From: Gymnopilus junonius | Lineage: Eukaryota; Basidiomycota; Agaricomycetes; Agaricales; Galerinaceae | Assembly (NCBI GenBank): GCA_015501075.1 | Contig: JADNYJ010000115.1 | Coordinates: forward strand, 1-64,000 | Direction of reading: 5' to 3' | Length of the DNA: 64,000 nt | Shown: in pieces, positions 31,190 through 43,394 of the stretch | Position numbering within the stretch: position 1 is the first letter of the stretch | Layout of the letters: every line of letters starts with the position of its first letter | Position numbers and translations under genes: made by a program | Notes under the pieces: generated by a model | Seen by the model: only the letters and a program-made list of their open reading frames with translations | Told to the model about the DNA's origin: nothing | The model's database searches: none

Positions 31190-33960
31190 GGACGACGGGT
31201 GATCTGAGGACGGGTGATTGACACTCGAGCTGTCGTTCTTCTTATCACTGCTGGGACTTGATGGCAACTGTATGGCATCAGAAAGAAAAAGAAAGAAAAA
31301 GAGGAGAGCGACTAACCGAGCGCAGAGCTGGGTCGATGACCGCGTCAGAGTGGCCCCTGGACTGATGGTGATCCTCGTTGGAGGCCTTTGTTGAATCTCT
31401 GATGATGGGTCAGAATGGCTGTATGTAGTATTTAAGGGCACTGCAGACCTACCCGCCAAACATGGGCATCCTGTCCGTCCTGCTGCTAGATCACTGATGC
31501 TGGTCAAAATCAAAAAACCGAACCGTGCTGAACCAACTTCCTTTTTTTTCACACTCCGACTCGGCCCCCGGTCACACGCCGCCCACCTGCATTCAGTCGC
31601 CGAAATCTCCTGCCCATCTCCGCCCCCTCGGATCACCCGGCTATCGCACACACCAGACCGGGCCACTTCCCATGCTATCTCCTCCGTTCCCGTCTCAGAG
31701 CACGTTTTCCACAACCGATGATGACCCGCATCTGGATCGCCCACCTTATCAATCCGACCCTGCACCATCATCAATTCCTCGTCTCCATCTCAGATCCTTT
31801 CAATTATGGATCAATGTCCTCTATTCATATTTGCTCTTCTGATCCAAACATCCCAATAACCATTCATGGGCTTGCTCTCCCCAACCTCAAGTAAGCCACC
31901 TTCTCAAGGCCCGCTATGCGTACCTTTTTTCCTTAAATAAAGCTCAATGTTCACCAACACCTACCATCACACTCCATCAGGATCGTTCACTCATCCATTT
32001 CAAACGTCAGTTGGAACAAACCCGGCGCCAGGGCAATTACTGGATGCGTACCAAATATACCTCATATTTCGTCTCTACATGGTCGGCAGTTCCCTACCTT
32101 CTCTTTTTATGTACCTATGTATTCCGCTCTCTGGCTCCCCCAGCCGTCTGACAAATCCGCCGTTCAATAACTCCAGAGTAAATAGCACGTATTTGTCACA
32201 GGCTTGCCGTACATGATACGCATCGTAGCAGTTTACAGAAAACTCTATTTCTCAGCGCATGGACTCTTTTCAGAACGTTTAAAATTCCCCGATGGCACGA
32301 TGTATGCAAGAAGGATCGCCGTCCCCAATCGACCAGCTGATCAGGCCCGGTAAATAAGTAAATAAGCAGAAAAACGTATTCTTTTCCTCCAGTATCGCAT
32401 CAACACCAAATCATCACACGCATTACTCCTCTTGTAAGGTTTCCTTCCAAGCCGGGCCCAAGGAGAAAATCCAAGGGCATCAAACACCCGGAATTATAAA
32501 CCCACAATTAAACAACTGGAGCGGGGGCTTCAAAAGACACGGAGAAGGGATATTAATGACGCACGATAAGTGAAGAACGGTACGGAGCGTACGAATCGAA
32601 ATGAAGCAAAGAAGAACCACCCTTCTTAGTTTTTCTTTTGAACCTTGTTCATTTGAATGAGCGTGAGATCCGAACCCTCCTCTCTCCAGCCTAGTGCGTG
32701 CGTGGGCAAAGGTGTGTTGCCGTTCCTTCTTTTTCTTCGAGTTTCAGCATGGTCGCAGTTTATGCGAGCCGGCTCTTTAAAACGCTACCGTGACGGACGA
32801 GATGAGCACATGGGCCCAAGGACGCCTCTTCTTCGTACTTGAGTCAAGCTCAGCCTTGCGCAGCGGTTCTCAAGGAGTTCAAAGAAGGCGTAAGAGACCT
32901 CCCACTGGAACGCAGATGAGCTTATTTCTCAATTTGAAGGTTTCTTAGAGTCTAGAAACTGCCTCACTGCCCACTGTCCACTGTCCATTGTATATGTTTC
33001 AGTAATCAAAAAGAAAACAAGGAGAGAGATTTACCCGTGGACCCCATCTCATCACCTTGGTCCCGCCCTGAACCATTCGGTCTGTGATCCAGGCAGCAAG
33101 AAGGCCCAACACCGCACTTCACTGGTTCTACGCAACTCAAACGTGAATCAGCATTAATCTTTCCATATCAGCAAAAGAAGGAAAGAAAGAAAGAAAAGAG
33201 AAAGAAAAGCTCTGCGGCGAAGAAAGCAGTCAGACTCAGAAGAGACACTCGGAAAAGGCGATGACGAGTTCCACTTTCCTATTCGTTCTGAGTCTGTGGT
33301 CTTAGCTTTGTGGATTCATGTTTCGTGGCTTCGTTTTGTGCTTTGTGCTTTGTGCTTCGTGACTTCGCGCTTCTATTTTTTTCACTTCGACTCGTGTGCG
33401 TTTAGGTTTAAGTTTGGGTTTGTGTTTGTGTTGGGGCCCCATCAGCTGGGATCATCAGACCCTTGAGTGATCCAGGTGGGCCTGTGCGCTTCGAGAAGTC
33501 CGTCGTGTGCTATCCTTGGTCCTCTCTCTGTCCTCTCTCTCACTTCGGTGCCACTCTTGCATAGTGAAATGAAATGAATGAATAGATGGATAGAGGGGAC
33601 TGCGCTATCGCCACCTTCTATTTTCTTACCCATGTCACTGGCGCGCCGCTAGAATCACAAAGTCTTTCCATAAGTACTTACTTATCCACCTATCCGTCTT
33701 ACGCTACATTTGCGTTCGTACACTCAGGAGGTTGGATGTATACGTAGGGAGTGTGGATAAATAAACTCTATTCGTCTCTTTTCTTAGCTCCTCCTCCCGT
33801 CCTCCTGTCCTCCTGCTACTGCTTTATTCCATTTCGTTCCGGTCGTACGTCCCGAATTTAGGCAGGCTTAATTGACTACATGTGTTCGCCCATCACACCT
33901 TGATATCAACTCAACCTGTGGCGGCCGTCCCCTCCTGATCCTCCACCTTCCAATCGATGC

Positions 33961-33978
33961 CACACACACACACACACA
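33961..33978. repeat. (CA)9 microsatellite
   Basis: Uninterrupted CA dinucleotide run. Confidence 0.9.
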
Positions 33979-34244
33979 AGCACGCACGTACCTAAAATAC
34001 GTCATGCTAATTTGCTAATTCCAGCTTGGCTCGCACCTCCTTTTCACATCGATATCATCGAGCTTCTATCCGAACCTCCCACTGGGCGCTCTTTTCATGA
34101 CTTGACTTCTCCCCCCTCCTCCTCTTCCCCCCCTTTCCTCGCTTCTCGGGATATCGGGTACTGCGGCTTGCAACTTTGCCTAATGTATGTTATTCACACA
34201 CACCCTCAAAACCCGAATTTTCGGTGCTGTTACTGCGTTTATCC

Positions 34245-34281
34245 ATATTTCTATTTCTATTTCTATTTATATTTATATTTC
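34245..34281. repeat. (TTTCTA)n / (TTTATA)n repeat
   Basis: About 37 bp of tandem TTTCTA units grading into TTTATA. Confidence 0.85.
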
Positions 34282-37200
34282 AACCCTTCGACTCCAGCGA
34301 ATCGTTATGTGGATCAGGAGGGGGTTACTCTTTTGCACAGCACTGCGGATGATGTGGGAACCGGATACGCATACGTATACCCAAAAATATTCTCATCCCC
34401 GCAAAAAAAATGGTTATGGGTATGGTATGGGTATGGGTATTTGATTCTCATCAGGGGAAGAACGAACTCTAAAAAGAAAATGTCATGTATTTTAAAACCA
34501 TTCCGATCATATTTAACCCCATTTTTGCGAGAGGTCGAAGTTGATGGATTTTGGGTTTTGATTTTTTTAATGGATGCGCGTAGTGCCTGTAAGTGTAAGT
34601 GTAGTCACGCACCCCGTATCCCATAAGCACGGGGAGGTGGCTTTCCGCTCCATCACCCATCATCAGGGTTATACTCCAAATTAGGCACAAAACGATGAAA
34701 GCAGTGCTCAACGGGGTGCGTAACGAGGGTTTTGATATCGATCAAATCAATCCTAATCTGATTCAATTGAACAGGGTTTTTCTGGGGATTTGCTCTCGTT
34801 TTTCATCGGAGAATTTCGACCGTCGTGCAGAACCTCGTTCGACGTATTCATTTTGTTTCTTTTTCGTTCATTCTTTCATTTGCGGAGAACGACGGGGGAA
34901 TGTTTACTTTCACTTTGTAACAGATGTTTATCGCCTAGAATTTTCAACCTGTCGGCAATCAATGAAGAGCGTCTATGTATACCGCGTTACGAATATCAGA
35001 TGATTGAGCTAAATGCCCATCGGAATTAATTACGACAGCAGGGGGATAATAGTATACTCTATTCGTTTCCCTGTACTACCCCAATGAACGTTGCCAAACA
35101 GAAATTCTATGAGAAGGTTACTCCAGTTTGATGGTAAACGTATCTTGAAAGTTGAAATGGCAGGGATGGTTCATTGGAAAGGGGAGATTGATGCATCGAT
35201 GATGCCGAATCAAAGTTCTAGACCGGTTGTACTCCACCTCACGAGTAACTTTTCGAACTCAGCGACGCTGTGCTACTAAAAAAGAAAAGATCAAGAGGAA
35301 ACAATGTAAACACCAGTCACTGGTCACTAGCGACTGTGCTGTGCGATGATCTCTTTTCAGATAATCAGAAATCGATGCGAGCAGTTGGCTGTCAACAACT
35401 ATAGTCGATAGGTATCGCTAACACCAGGATCGACGCCTATCCACATCTGACGGAATGATTCTCCTTAGGCTCTGCACCTCTGACGGCGTCAATAGTATTA
35501 GTAACATTAGCAGCTTGCTTTCAACCTGCGGGTCCTTAGTGATAATTCTAGACCTGATGACGAGGTTACGGCTCGATTTGTTTATCCCATGGGCACATTC
35601 AAGTTGCCGAGGAGACTGTTGAAGGTTCAGCCGGAACGTCGACATACCTGCCAGAACTGCTTTACACCGCTGTTCATGCGTTTCGGCTTGTCGATTTGGG
35701 TCGAGGAAGCTCTGTAGCGCTGGAGAGTGGGAACTTTAAGAACATTTTGCAACGAACCCAAAGCACTCGTCTTTACCCAGCTCTAGCGGAAATATTGCAG
35801 AAATCTGCTTCTGTACGTCAGTATCCAAGGTAAATGAGCGCCAATGCGGGTTGCTATTTTTCAGCGTCACGTAAATCAATGAATCATCTAAAGTGAAAAA
35901 TTTTTCTATTGACGCGGTCAGCACCCTGAATGAAGGGAAATGTACGCGACTGAGATTCACCTCATCCTTTCGTCTTTCCTTTTGTTGTAGGCAAAATGAA
36001 CTGGCGTGACAAATGGCCGACCCCCGAGATGGCTAGAATACCTGGACTGGCACTGTAACCAACTCTAAAAATCCGAGCTGGTGTGGGTAAAAAGGCGTTT
36101 CCAATTGAACGAATACAGAACGTCCGAAATAATATCACGAGCCACTGGGTTCTCCTCGTCAGTTTCCGAGCCATACGGGGGACTTGTCGTGCTATTCTTG
36201 TGGGCGGTACATGGATCCCTTCGATTATCATCAGATCCGAATCAGAGGCTTGTTTGGGATGGGTTGTGTACACGATGCAGTGTTCCAATCACCAGTTTTT
36301 CCGGTTGGATTCATGCGTAGGAGGAAATCGATCGATTAGAGAACCGTTTCAGCTTCCATAGACATTCGTCCAAACTTCGCAAACAGAAAGTCCGGCTTCG
36401 AAGTCCACTCACGGCCTCGTTTTTTCATTGTTTGCACGTTACCAAGAAAGGGACAAAGGCAGGTTCGAATTTCTTCCCGTGAGCCATCAGAAATGTCAGG
36501 TTTCCCACTGATCAGATTGATCGCAGAATTTTTCCCTCAGTTACCCTGTGGACCTCCATCTCAACCCCATCCCCTCTTTTAGTTCGTTGCTTGCTATTGT
36601 CCTAGAACTGCTGCTGGGGCCGTTTGAGTCTGCTAGCTGGAATACTACCGTTGAAAAGACAATAGACCAACTTTACCCAGAGTTACCGATTTTAAGGTTC
36701 GGTGGGAAGGTCCACGTCGACCTTGGTCGGTGCCTCGCTCAACAGGTCTATTAGGCACAGCGAGCATGCTGCTCACTTCAGGTCTGCTAGCTGCGCGAGA
36801 ATGCACTTCCAGGCGTCAAGACTAGATTGTGTCTATCCACGGGAATGGCACTGTCATGCGGCCACATGGAAAGGAGGATTCCCAACTTCGTGTATGGGTT
36901 AAAGTTCAGCTCAACGCCGGCGGTATATTCATGTGAGATTCTCACCTGTGCTCGTTTGAATACGACGGCGGTAGTAAGTCAACTATTCTCCTTCTAAAGG
37001 CCCTGTGGCGAGTCGTTGACGTCTATTTCTTTGGTGGCAGCACTCAAAAATATTAACCAAATTATGTCATCGTCTCACGTCGATTTGACTTCTTCTATTC
37101 CTAAGTAAACTGGTAACCCTGTCTTGGCCTGCCATAGTTGTTCGGAAGAGAACAGTGGCATCGGAACATAACCCGCCCCGTAATACCAACTTAGAAAGCA

Positions 37201-39165
37201 AGGCACGTCATCTATGGGTTGATCTTCCATATCGCAGTGCTTACTTTCCTCTCTAGTTTATGTTTGACCATAAAAAAGCGACACTCAATTGTATCATTTT
37301 CCAATAGCGAGACTTTTGAATAGGCTCCAGACTGCCCTATATGCCACATGTGCCCTATCCTTCGGGGCAACTCTAGTATGGTCGTGTGGGCTTCAAAAAA
37401 ACTACGCCGCTAAGTTTAATTTCTTCATGTCTGCTGTCGCATATTCACTTCTAGTTCACATATGGGAAATGTGTATTTATTAGGCTAGCGTCGGAGACGC
37501 TGAAACCGGAAGAACAAGGCCTGCAAATGGGTAAGCATATTGTCTGCCTCGGGGCAACTTCTAGAAATTTCTTCCAGGCTCTAAATGTTCGTAGAAGGTA
37601 TACAGAATGATATGGATACAACATTTTTGAGAAAATAAAAGACCCACTGTTAGTCCTATCTTGTCACCGTACTTAGTGTAGTTGATTTCACTCACTTGAA
37701 ATCCTTACTCTTCGAGATATCATGGTCTTCTGAGCTCTTTCCTACTAAGACCAAATGTCAATCTGCGGCAGCCGGCTTTTTCGCTGAACCTATATTTACC
37801 TGGCCCTGTATGATGCGCTATTGAAATTTGGTTCTGACCTGTGGGAAGCTGATGTTCAGAGACGTGCCGTGGAAGCCGTGCCGAGTTGGTGGGGAGGCCA
37901 CCTGCGATGGCCATAGCCGACAGGTGACTAAAATGGTGAGAACTTGACGTTATTCGGTTTATAGACTGGTAGCCTTGTATTCTCCGAGTACACATACAGT
38001 TCAGCTTCCACTACGAAATTTTCCAAAATTTGCGTCGCCTTAAGAGTTCGGCCAAATCTGGAAGCCAGTAACGTAAGCAAACTACGAAATTGTGACGATC
38101 ACTGTCGCCCTGTTCTCAACTCCCATGGCGTCCCCACACGCGATGATTTGCCAACTTTTTCTCCAAGAAAACCCTGCTCTCCGAACTTCTCTGCTGATCA
38201 TTTGGCTATCTCTTCGAATTTGGTCCCATCACTTCGTCAAGGCTCTATTCATTTTCTGCAAGGTATTTTCACGGGAATGCAACAATCAGGATCAGTCTGT
38301 TGGACTGAAATTCACGTCGCCATCGCTGACTTGCGCCAGTTTGGCGAGGAAAAGAAAGAAAAGGACAAGGTAATATCATACCAGTGATTGGTCTCAGAAT
38401 TTCTTAACAGTGTTTCTGATTTGATTAGGATATGGTAACATTGAGTCCTACTCGAATACGCTGTTATCATCATTTAAATAATGCAACCTTCGTTCGCGGA
38501 CATGAGAACTATGTGAGATTTGAATATAATATCTTATGTCTTCTCATACCTGGGCTGTTATGTAGTTATGCGTGCTGACTCGTATGGACTCGAAGCTACG
38601 ATACTCTGTCGAAAGCTACGGCCAATCACGAATGGAAGACTCAGGAGCCAGCATCCTTCGCAACATCAAAATTGCACCGAATAGAGACGTTGCGAGAGAT
38701 TCCAGCTTCCATCAGCTTGCTTTTATACATTTTCAGGAAGGCCGTACGCTGGAGGACTCTATTTCAATCCTTAGGTTGAATGAGAAAGCTGATCGCACTC
38801 GCACAATTTATAAAAAGGGTTCTGACAGAACGTTTTTCATTATCCTCTAGTTTAATACGTATCCGACACCTCCGCTTCTATTCTGGCATTGCTTCATTTG
38901 TCCGCAAATTCCAGGAGTTGTGTCCATCGGTAGGATACAACGACAAAGACAGATTAACTCTGAAGTCATCGCTCCAGTCGCCATCCTACACCTGCTGAAT
39001 GATCAGGCCGCGCATGTTCTGCTGATTACGGCCCTCCATTTATGGCGTACAAAAGCGAGGGTGCTTATAGCTTGAGTCCCTCAACTTGGCCTTCTTCTTT
39101 TTTCATCATTCTTCTGTTCGTTCTTCTCAACCCTTTTTTCTCAACCCTTTTTTTCTGACATTCCA

Positions 39166-39560
39166 ATGGTCCGCTTGACATCTCTCTTCATTCTTTCCTT
39201 TGCCCTGTTCTTTTACTGTGTTGGTGCAGGTATGTGTTATATTTGTGTACGCAATTCGTTGACTCACTTCGCTTGTATAGCACCCCTTGGTACATGACAT
39301 ATTTGACTGGATGTTATGTTTAGCCCATTCACCTCTTGTTTGTCTTCTAAGTTCATCCTACCAGAAGCGTTCTGCCATCGTGGCTGCTGAATCGTAAGTG
39401 TTGTTCGTTCTTTGGATCTTTGAATCATTGCTTATTTGTTTATAAGGAGAGCACCATTGTTCCTCCAAATCGAGACGTTTCCTCAAATCAACTCGACGTG
39501 CAAGGCACAACCAGCCCCCAAGACGGAGACCTTTCTCAAGTCAACACATGCAAGGCATAA
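39166..39560 (+). CDS. Small secreted protein (tentative, about 80 aa)
   Basis: ATG 39166 gives a clear signal peptide (MVRLTSLFILSFALFFYC). Model: exons 39166-39229, 39324-39393 and 39452-39560, joining in phase; the middle exon codes YQKRSAIVAAES, containing a KR site as in processed fungal secreted peptides. The upstream region has pyrimidine-rich promoter-like sequence. An alternative is that the gene continues to about 39780 through another exon (SDSAVAPAVFDALSAVF), preceded by a good CCTAG acceptor. No cysteine pattern or family was recognised. The signal exon is the firm part; the downstream exons are tentative. Confidence 0.4.
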
Positions 39561-40409
39561 TCCAAGGTGGAAATCAGATTGTCGCGCCTACTTCCAGTCC
39601 ATAAGCGTTATATCGTTGTCGTAAGCTTGCTTTTTCTATTACAGTCATTCTCAGTTGAAAGTCTCCTAGATCCGATTCCGCTGTAGCACCTGCGGTCTTT
39701 GACGCTCTGTCTGCGGTCTTTTCTACTACTATTGCGGGTCAAAAAGATCGTTTCCTATTGCAAGTATGGATTGGGCGGATGCGGTTGTTGTGGATTTTTG
39801 TACAATTTTTGGAAAGCTTGAAGAAAGCCTGGCCCAGGTCGATTGCACGGACTTCATGTGCTTAAAAGCAAATTATTATGAACAACATATGTGCGAAATT
39901 AAAGCCTTATTTCGCGAAATGGTACCTCCATTTGACCGATTTTAAGACTATTGGCAGGTACTATAACACCAGAAACCACTGAGTACACCGCGATCTTAGC
40001 TAAGTCCGAAGTACATCGAGGTAAGAGCACGTGGAGCGACCTGTAAATCATTGTAGTGATTTTGGAAAGTAATTGTATTAATAGGTACTTGCCTGTAAAA
40101 GAGTCAGCGACGTTAAAGCAAAGTCAAATCAGCCACAAAACGGCTAAAAAGTGCCATCGTGAAACGCCCTATTTCATGCGCGGATAGCAGGGCAAGTGAG
40201 TGATGCAGATGTAATCTCCGAGTCCGTTTTGATATCAAGGAACAGTTGGAACAAAATCATTTTTGTGGCGGATGTCGACCGAAGCTTGGGCGTGACCGGC
40301 TCGGAGCCGCCGGTTAGTGATGAACCCCGCCTCATCCGATCTTGAATATTTCCAACTTACTGAAACCCTATATCTCAACAATACATTCCCTCTGTTCAAG
40401 TTTTCTGTT

Positions 40410-41376
40410 ATGTATCGGACAGCGTGGTCGAATCAAAGCTCGCATCTCACATCAGATCGTCTCAAGCCAAAACCGCGACCAAATAACGTCGCTAGCCCCA
40501 AAAGCAAAGGGAAAGGCAAGCAACAACAATCGCCATCTCCATCCAAGAGTAAGGAGGTACGGCGGTAGAAGCGCTGTTGATTGCGGTACGCGCAGCTTCA
40601 GGTCTAGACAAGGATCCCAAAGGTGGTTGTTTCTGCCTGGGTACGTCGGGATCGTGCGATATTCATTTTATTTTCGTGCTTTACTGAATATCTCATTTTG
40701 TCTCTTCTTGCGCAGCACGGACACATAAACTATCGCCTTACTCTCCAATCTGTGGTGCATGCGGTCTGATCTTATGCTCGCTGAATGCGCCGCAGTATCG
40801 ATGCCCCTCATGCGACACAGTTATCATGACTGAACCGGTTCGAACATCCCTCATTGGCCAATTAGAGTCTGAGCTGGCAAACACTATCGCCAAAGAAGAA
40901 GAAGAACGAGATAAAGCTATCGAAGAGGCTCAGAAGACAGCCGGTGCCTTTCCATCACTATCTGCGTTGGCACAACCAACTCCTGCCGCAGCAACTCAAC
41001 CTCAAACACATAAAGTACTCTCTTTAACATCCAAGAAACGCGTGATAGTGTCATCTTATACAACTACACCCGTGCAATCTCGACCTGTCTCGAGAAGTGA
41101 ATCGGTTGAAGAAGAGCCTCACCGGTTCCGAAACCACCGCAAGAGCCGCAGTATTCGAAGGAGCGTCCCAAACCCGAGCGTCCTTGGGAGAATTTCTTCA
41201 GGAGGCGTAACCTACGTGCCACGGAAAAGACTAGACGATGGAACAACCCAAGCGCGTCGTCGTCGCGGCGGAAACGAGGGAACAAGGCGAAGGCAAAGAA
41301 CACGACGCCAGAGACGGATCGTGAAGTTGGCTTACATTTTCATAGATTTGTGCGATTCTATTGCAGGACTTCATAG
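40410..41376 (+). CDS. TRIP4: TRIP4/Rqt4-like C2HC5 zinc-finger protein (two apparent frameshifts)
   Basis: Exon 1 40410-40640, intron 40641-40715 (75 nt), exon 2 from 40716. The zinc-binding module CFC-ARTHKLSPYSPICGAC-GLILC-APQYRCPSC matches the zf-C2HC5 domain of activating signal cointegrator 1 (human TRIP4, yeast Rqt4), a subunit of the complex that splits collided ribosomes and acts as a coactivator in animals. A helical segment rich in E and K follows (IAKEEEERDKAIEEAQK). A Pro-rich region with KPERPWENF and a basic tail end the protein. Frame changes near 40555 (before TAVEALLIAVRAASG) and 41120 (before PVPKPPQEP) look like single-base deletions. The exact C-terminus is uncertain. Confidence 0.75.
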
Positions 41377-43394
41377 GTAACTGACTGCAGCGTGACTACT
41401 TATCTTTTCAGATAGTTTAGATTGAATGCAGCTTGTACATGTCGTTCCTGTTCTCATCATCATATGTTATATAGGCTTCAGTGCAAAGTCGTTGTCGATA
41501 CGATGTTGATCACTGATACGCCCAATGTTTCAAGGTTCTCCTCGACCTGTCGTACCTAGTTTCTCTACTGATTTTGAATTTTTTTCGTGGTAATTCTATT
41601 ACGCGAGGTCGACGTCCAAACTCTAAATAGCTGGGTGGAAGCGCAACGTACGGTATAAAGCATAATTCCCCATTAATGAATGGGTTACCGATTCCAAGGA
41701 ATAATATAAAGCGTTGGGTAAGCAGCAATAATGTAATCTGCTTCTGTCTCCTTTTTTAAGAAGTAACACCGCACTAACACTCTAACTACAGGATATAAGA
41801 TTTGCACTCTGGGCACCCTTCCTGCCTGGGCGTTGTTGATATTAGTCTTTCGTTCCATCGCCCGGGGTACTGTAATTTAGAACTGGTTCAGCACTCAAAA
41901 GTCTGTCACACTTCAAATCCTAACCTTTCGATGCCCCATGTCGTTGATATATGTATCTGGACAACTCTAACAGTTGATCCAATGCCCCATAAAACTTCAT
42001 GGGGATCACCCATCAACTGATTGATTACAGAGCGCAGTAAGTAACGAGTGATAGCATCAGCGAGAAGGGTAGGGAAGTTGCCTAAGCTTTGGCAGTACTG
42101 ATACTTCCACCAATACTTTGAAAAATGTAGCTTTTGACAATGCCAGCATCTTGACAACGCAGACGAGGTCTAGTGGTTAATTAAGTGGGACCTGGTTGTT
42201 ATGGCAGAAGATGGGCAAGGATCCCATTGCCTGGTATAATAAAAATAGATCATTGATATTCCAGAGTTCGAGGCAGTGGCACCGCCGGCAATAAATGACG
42301 TGAATCAAAGTTGAGATAATACCTGACGTAGCGACATTTTCCACGCAAGGTCCTTACTCATACAGGAGCCGAAGTAAAGCCATTGTAGTTGGGCAACTAC
42401 GAGGATTGTGTACATGTGGAGAAGATCCGATAATAAAGGGAGAAATAACTGTATAGATGGATGACCTTGAAGCGCTGAACGAACGTTATAATTAGTAGCA
42501 TTCCCATCCGGGGAAGGTCCTCAATGAAATAACAAGAAAGCTATGTAGGCCCTTAAAGGATAGATTGCGACTGAGAAACCCTTTGAGATGCGGTCAGTGT
42601 TTAGTAATGCAAGTTGAGGTGACGATTGTTGTTGTAAAGGACTTTCGGTGCGCCGTATTATGAACCACTATAGCTAGTAGACTGTGGTAAACTGCATACA
42701 AAGCTTAGCGAGGCAGTGCAACTGTCAACTCAAATTTCCTGCTAAATCAAACGGATTGGGATAATGGAATCGAATAGTATCGACAAAATCTTTGCAAAAT
42801 CTGTCAGAATAATTGGCTTACGTACATATGATTTAGCAGGATGGGGCTCCGTCTCCCGGCGCCCTTTTTCGCTGAGTAAATTGAATTCATTCTTTTTACT
42901 CTAAGAATAAGATGCCCTTATCTGACCTTAGGACTCCGTAATGACAGGAGAGATACCCCAGAACGATGAGTCAAGGATCAAGATACATACAACAGTCCTC
43001 ATTAAATGGAAGGATGTAAAGCGGGGACCACAGTAGATCATATTCACCATTTCTCAGAGTTGGTTTTACATAACGCTCGGCATACAAGTACAGAAGGCAG
43101 TCGAATTGTCGAAATGGAAAATAGCCTGAATAAAATACAAAGGGATTGGATCCTTATTCCAGCCATTAGCACTACAAAGTGAGCTACTACCCAACCCGAC
43201 AGATGTCCCTGGGCCACAGACATAAAATACACATGGCGGTAATAGAGTCAAATCTACACCAGATCGCTGACTGGATCGTAGATGTCCAATAAATAATCCA
43301 GCGTATAGATATCTTCTGCACCAAGAAATACCCCAAACAAAAATCAAAATACAACGTCCATAAAATAACCCATGATGAAGGAAAGAAGAGCGAA
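41377..43394. other. About 2 kb with no gene seen
   Basis: AT-rich sequence with frames below 85 codons, none resembling a protein family. Confidence 0.4.

Larger units (their letters stand above)
31190..39165. other. About 8 kb without a recognisable gene
   Basis: The first 2-3 kb are pyrimidine-rich on the plus strand and lie upstream of the GATA gene, so they may be its long leader and regulatory region. Frames near 35736-35960 (minus) and 38148-38387 and 38572-38850 (plus) look somewhat protein-like but could not be joined into a gene or assigned to a family. Several simple repeats are present. Confidence 0.4.

Noticed and set aside
30659..31774. 371-codon minus-strand frame starting at 31774
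   Set aside because: The part before 31189 has poor coding character and extends into pyrimidine-rich upstream sequence; the GATA protein is better started at 31189.
34012..34626. 204-codon plus-strand frame
   Set aside because: Runs through the TTTCTA microsatellite and other low-complexity sequence; its composition (FYFYFYLYLYF) is a repeat artefact.
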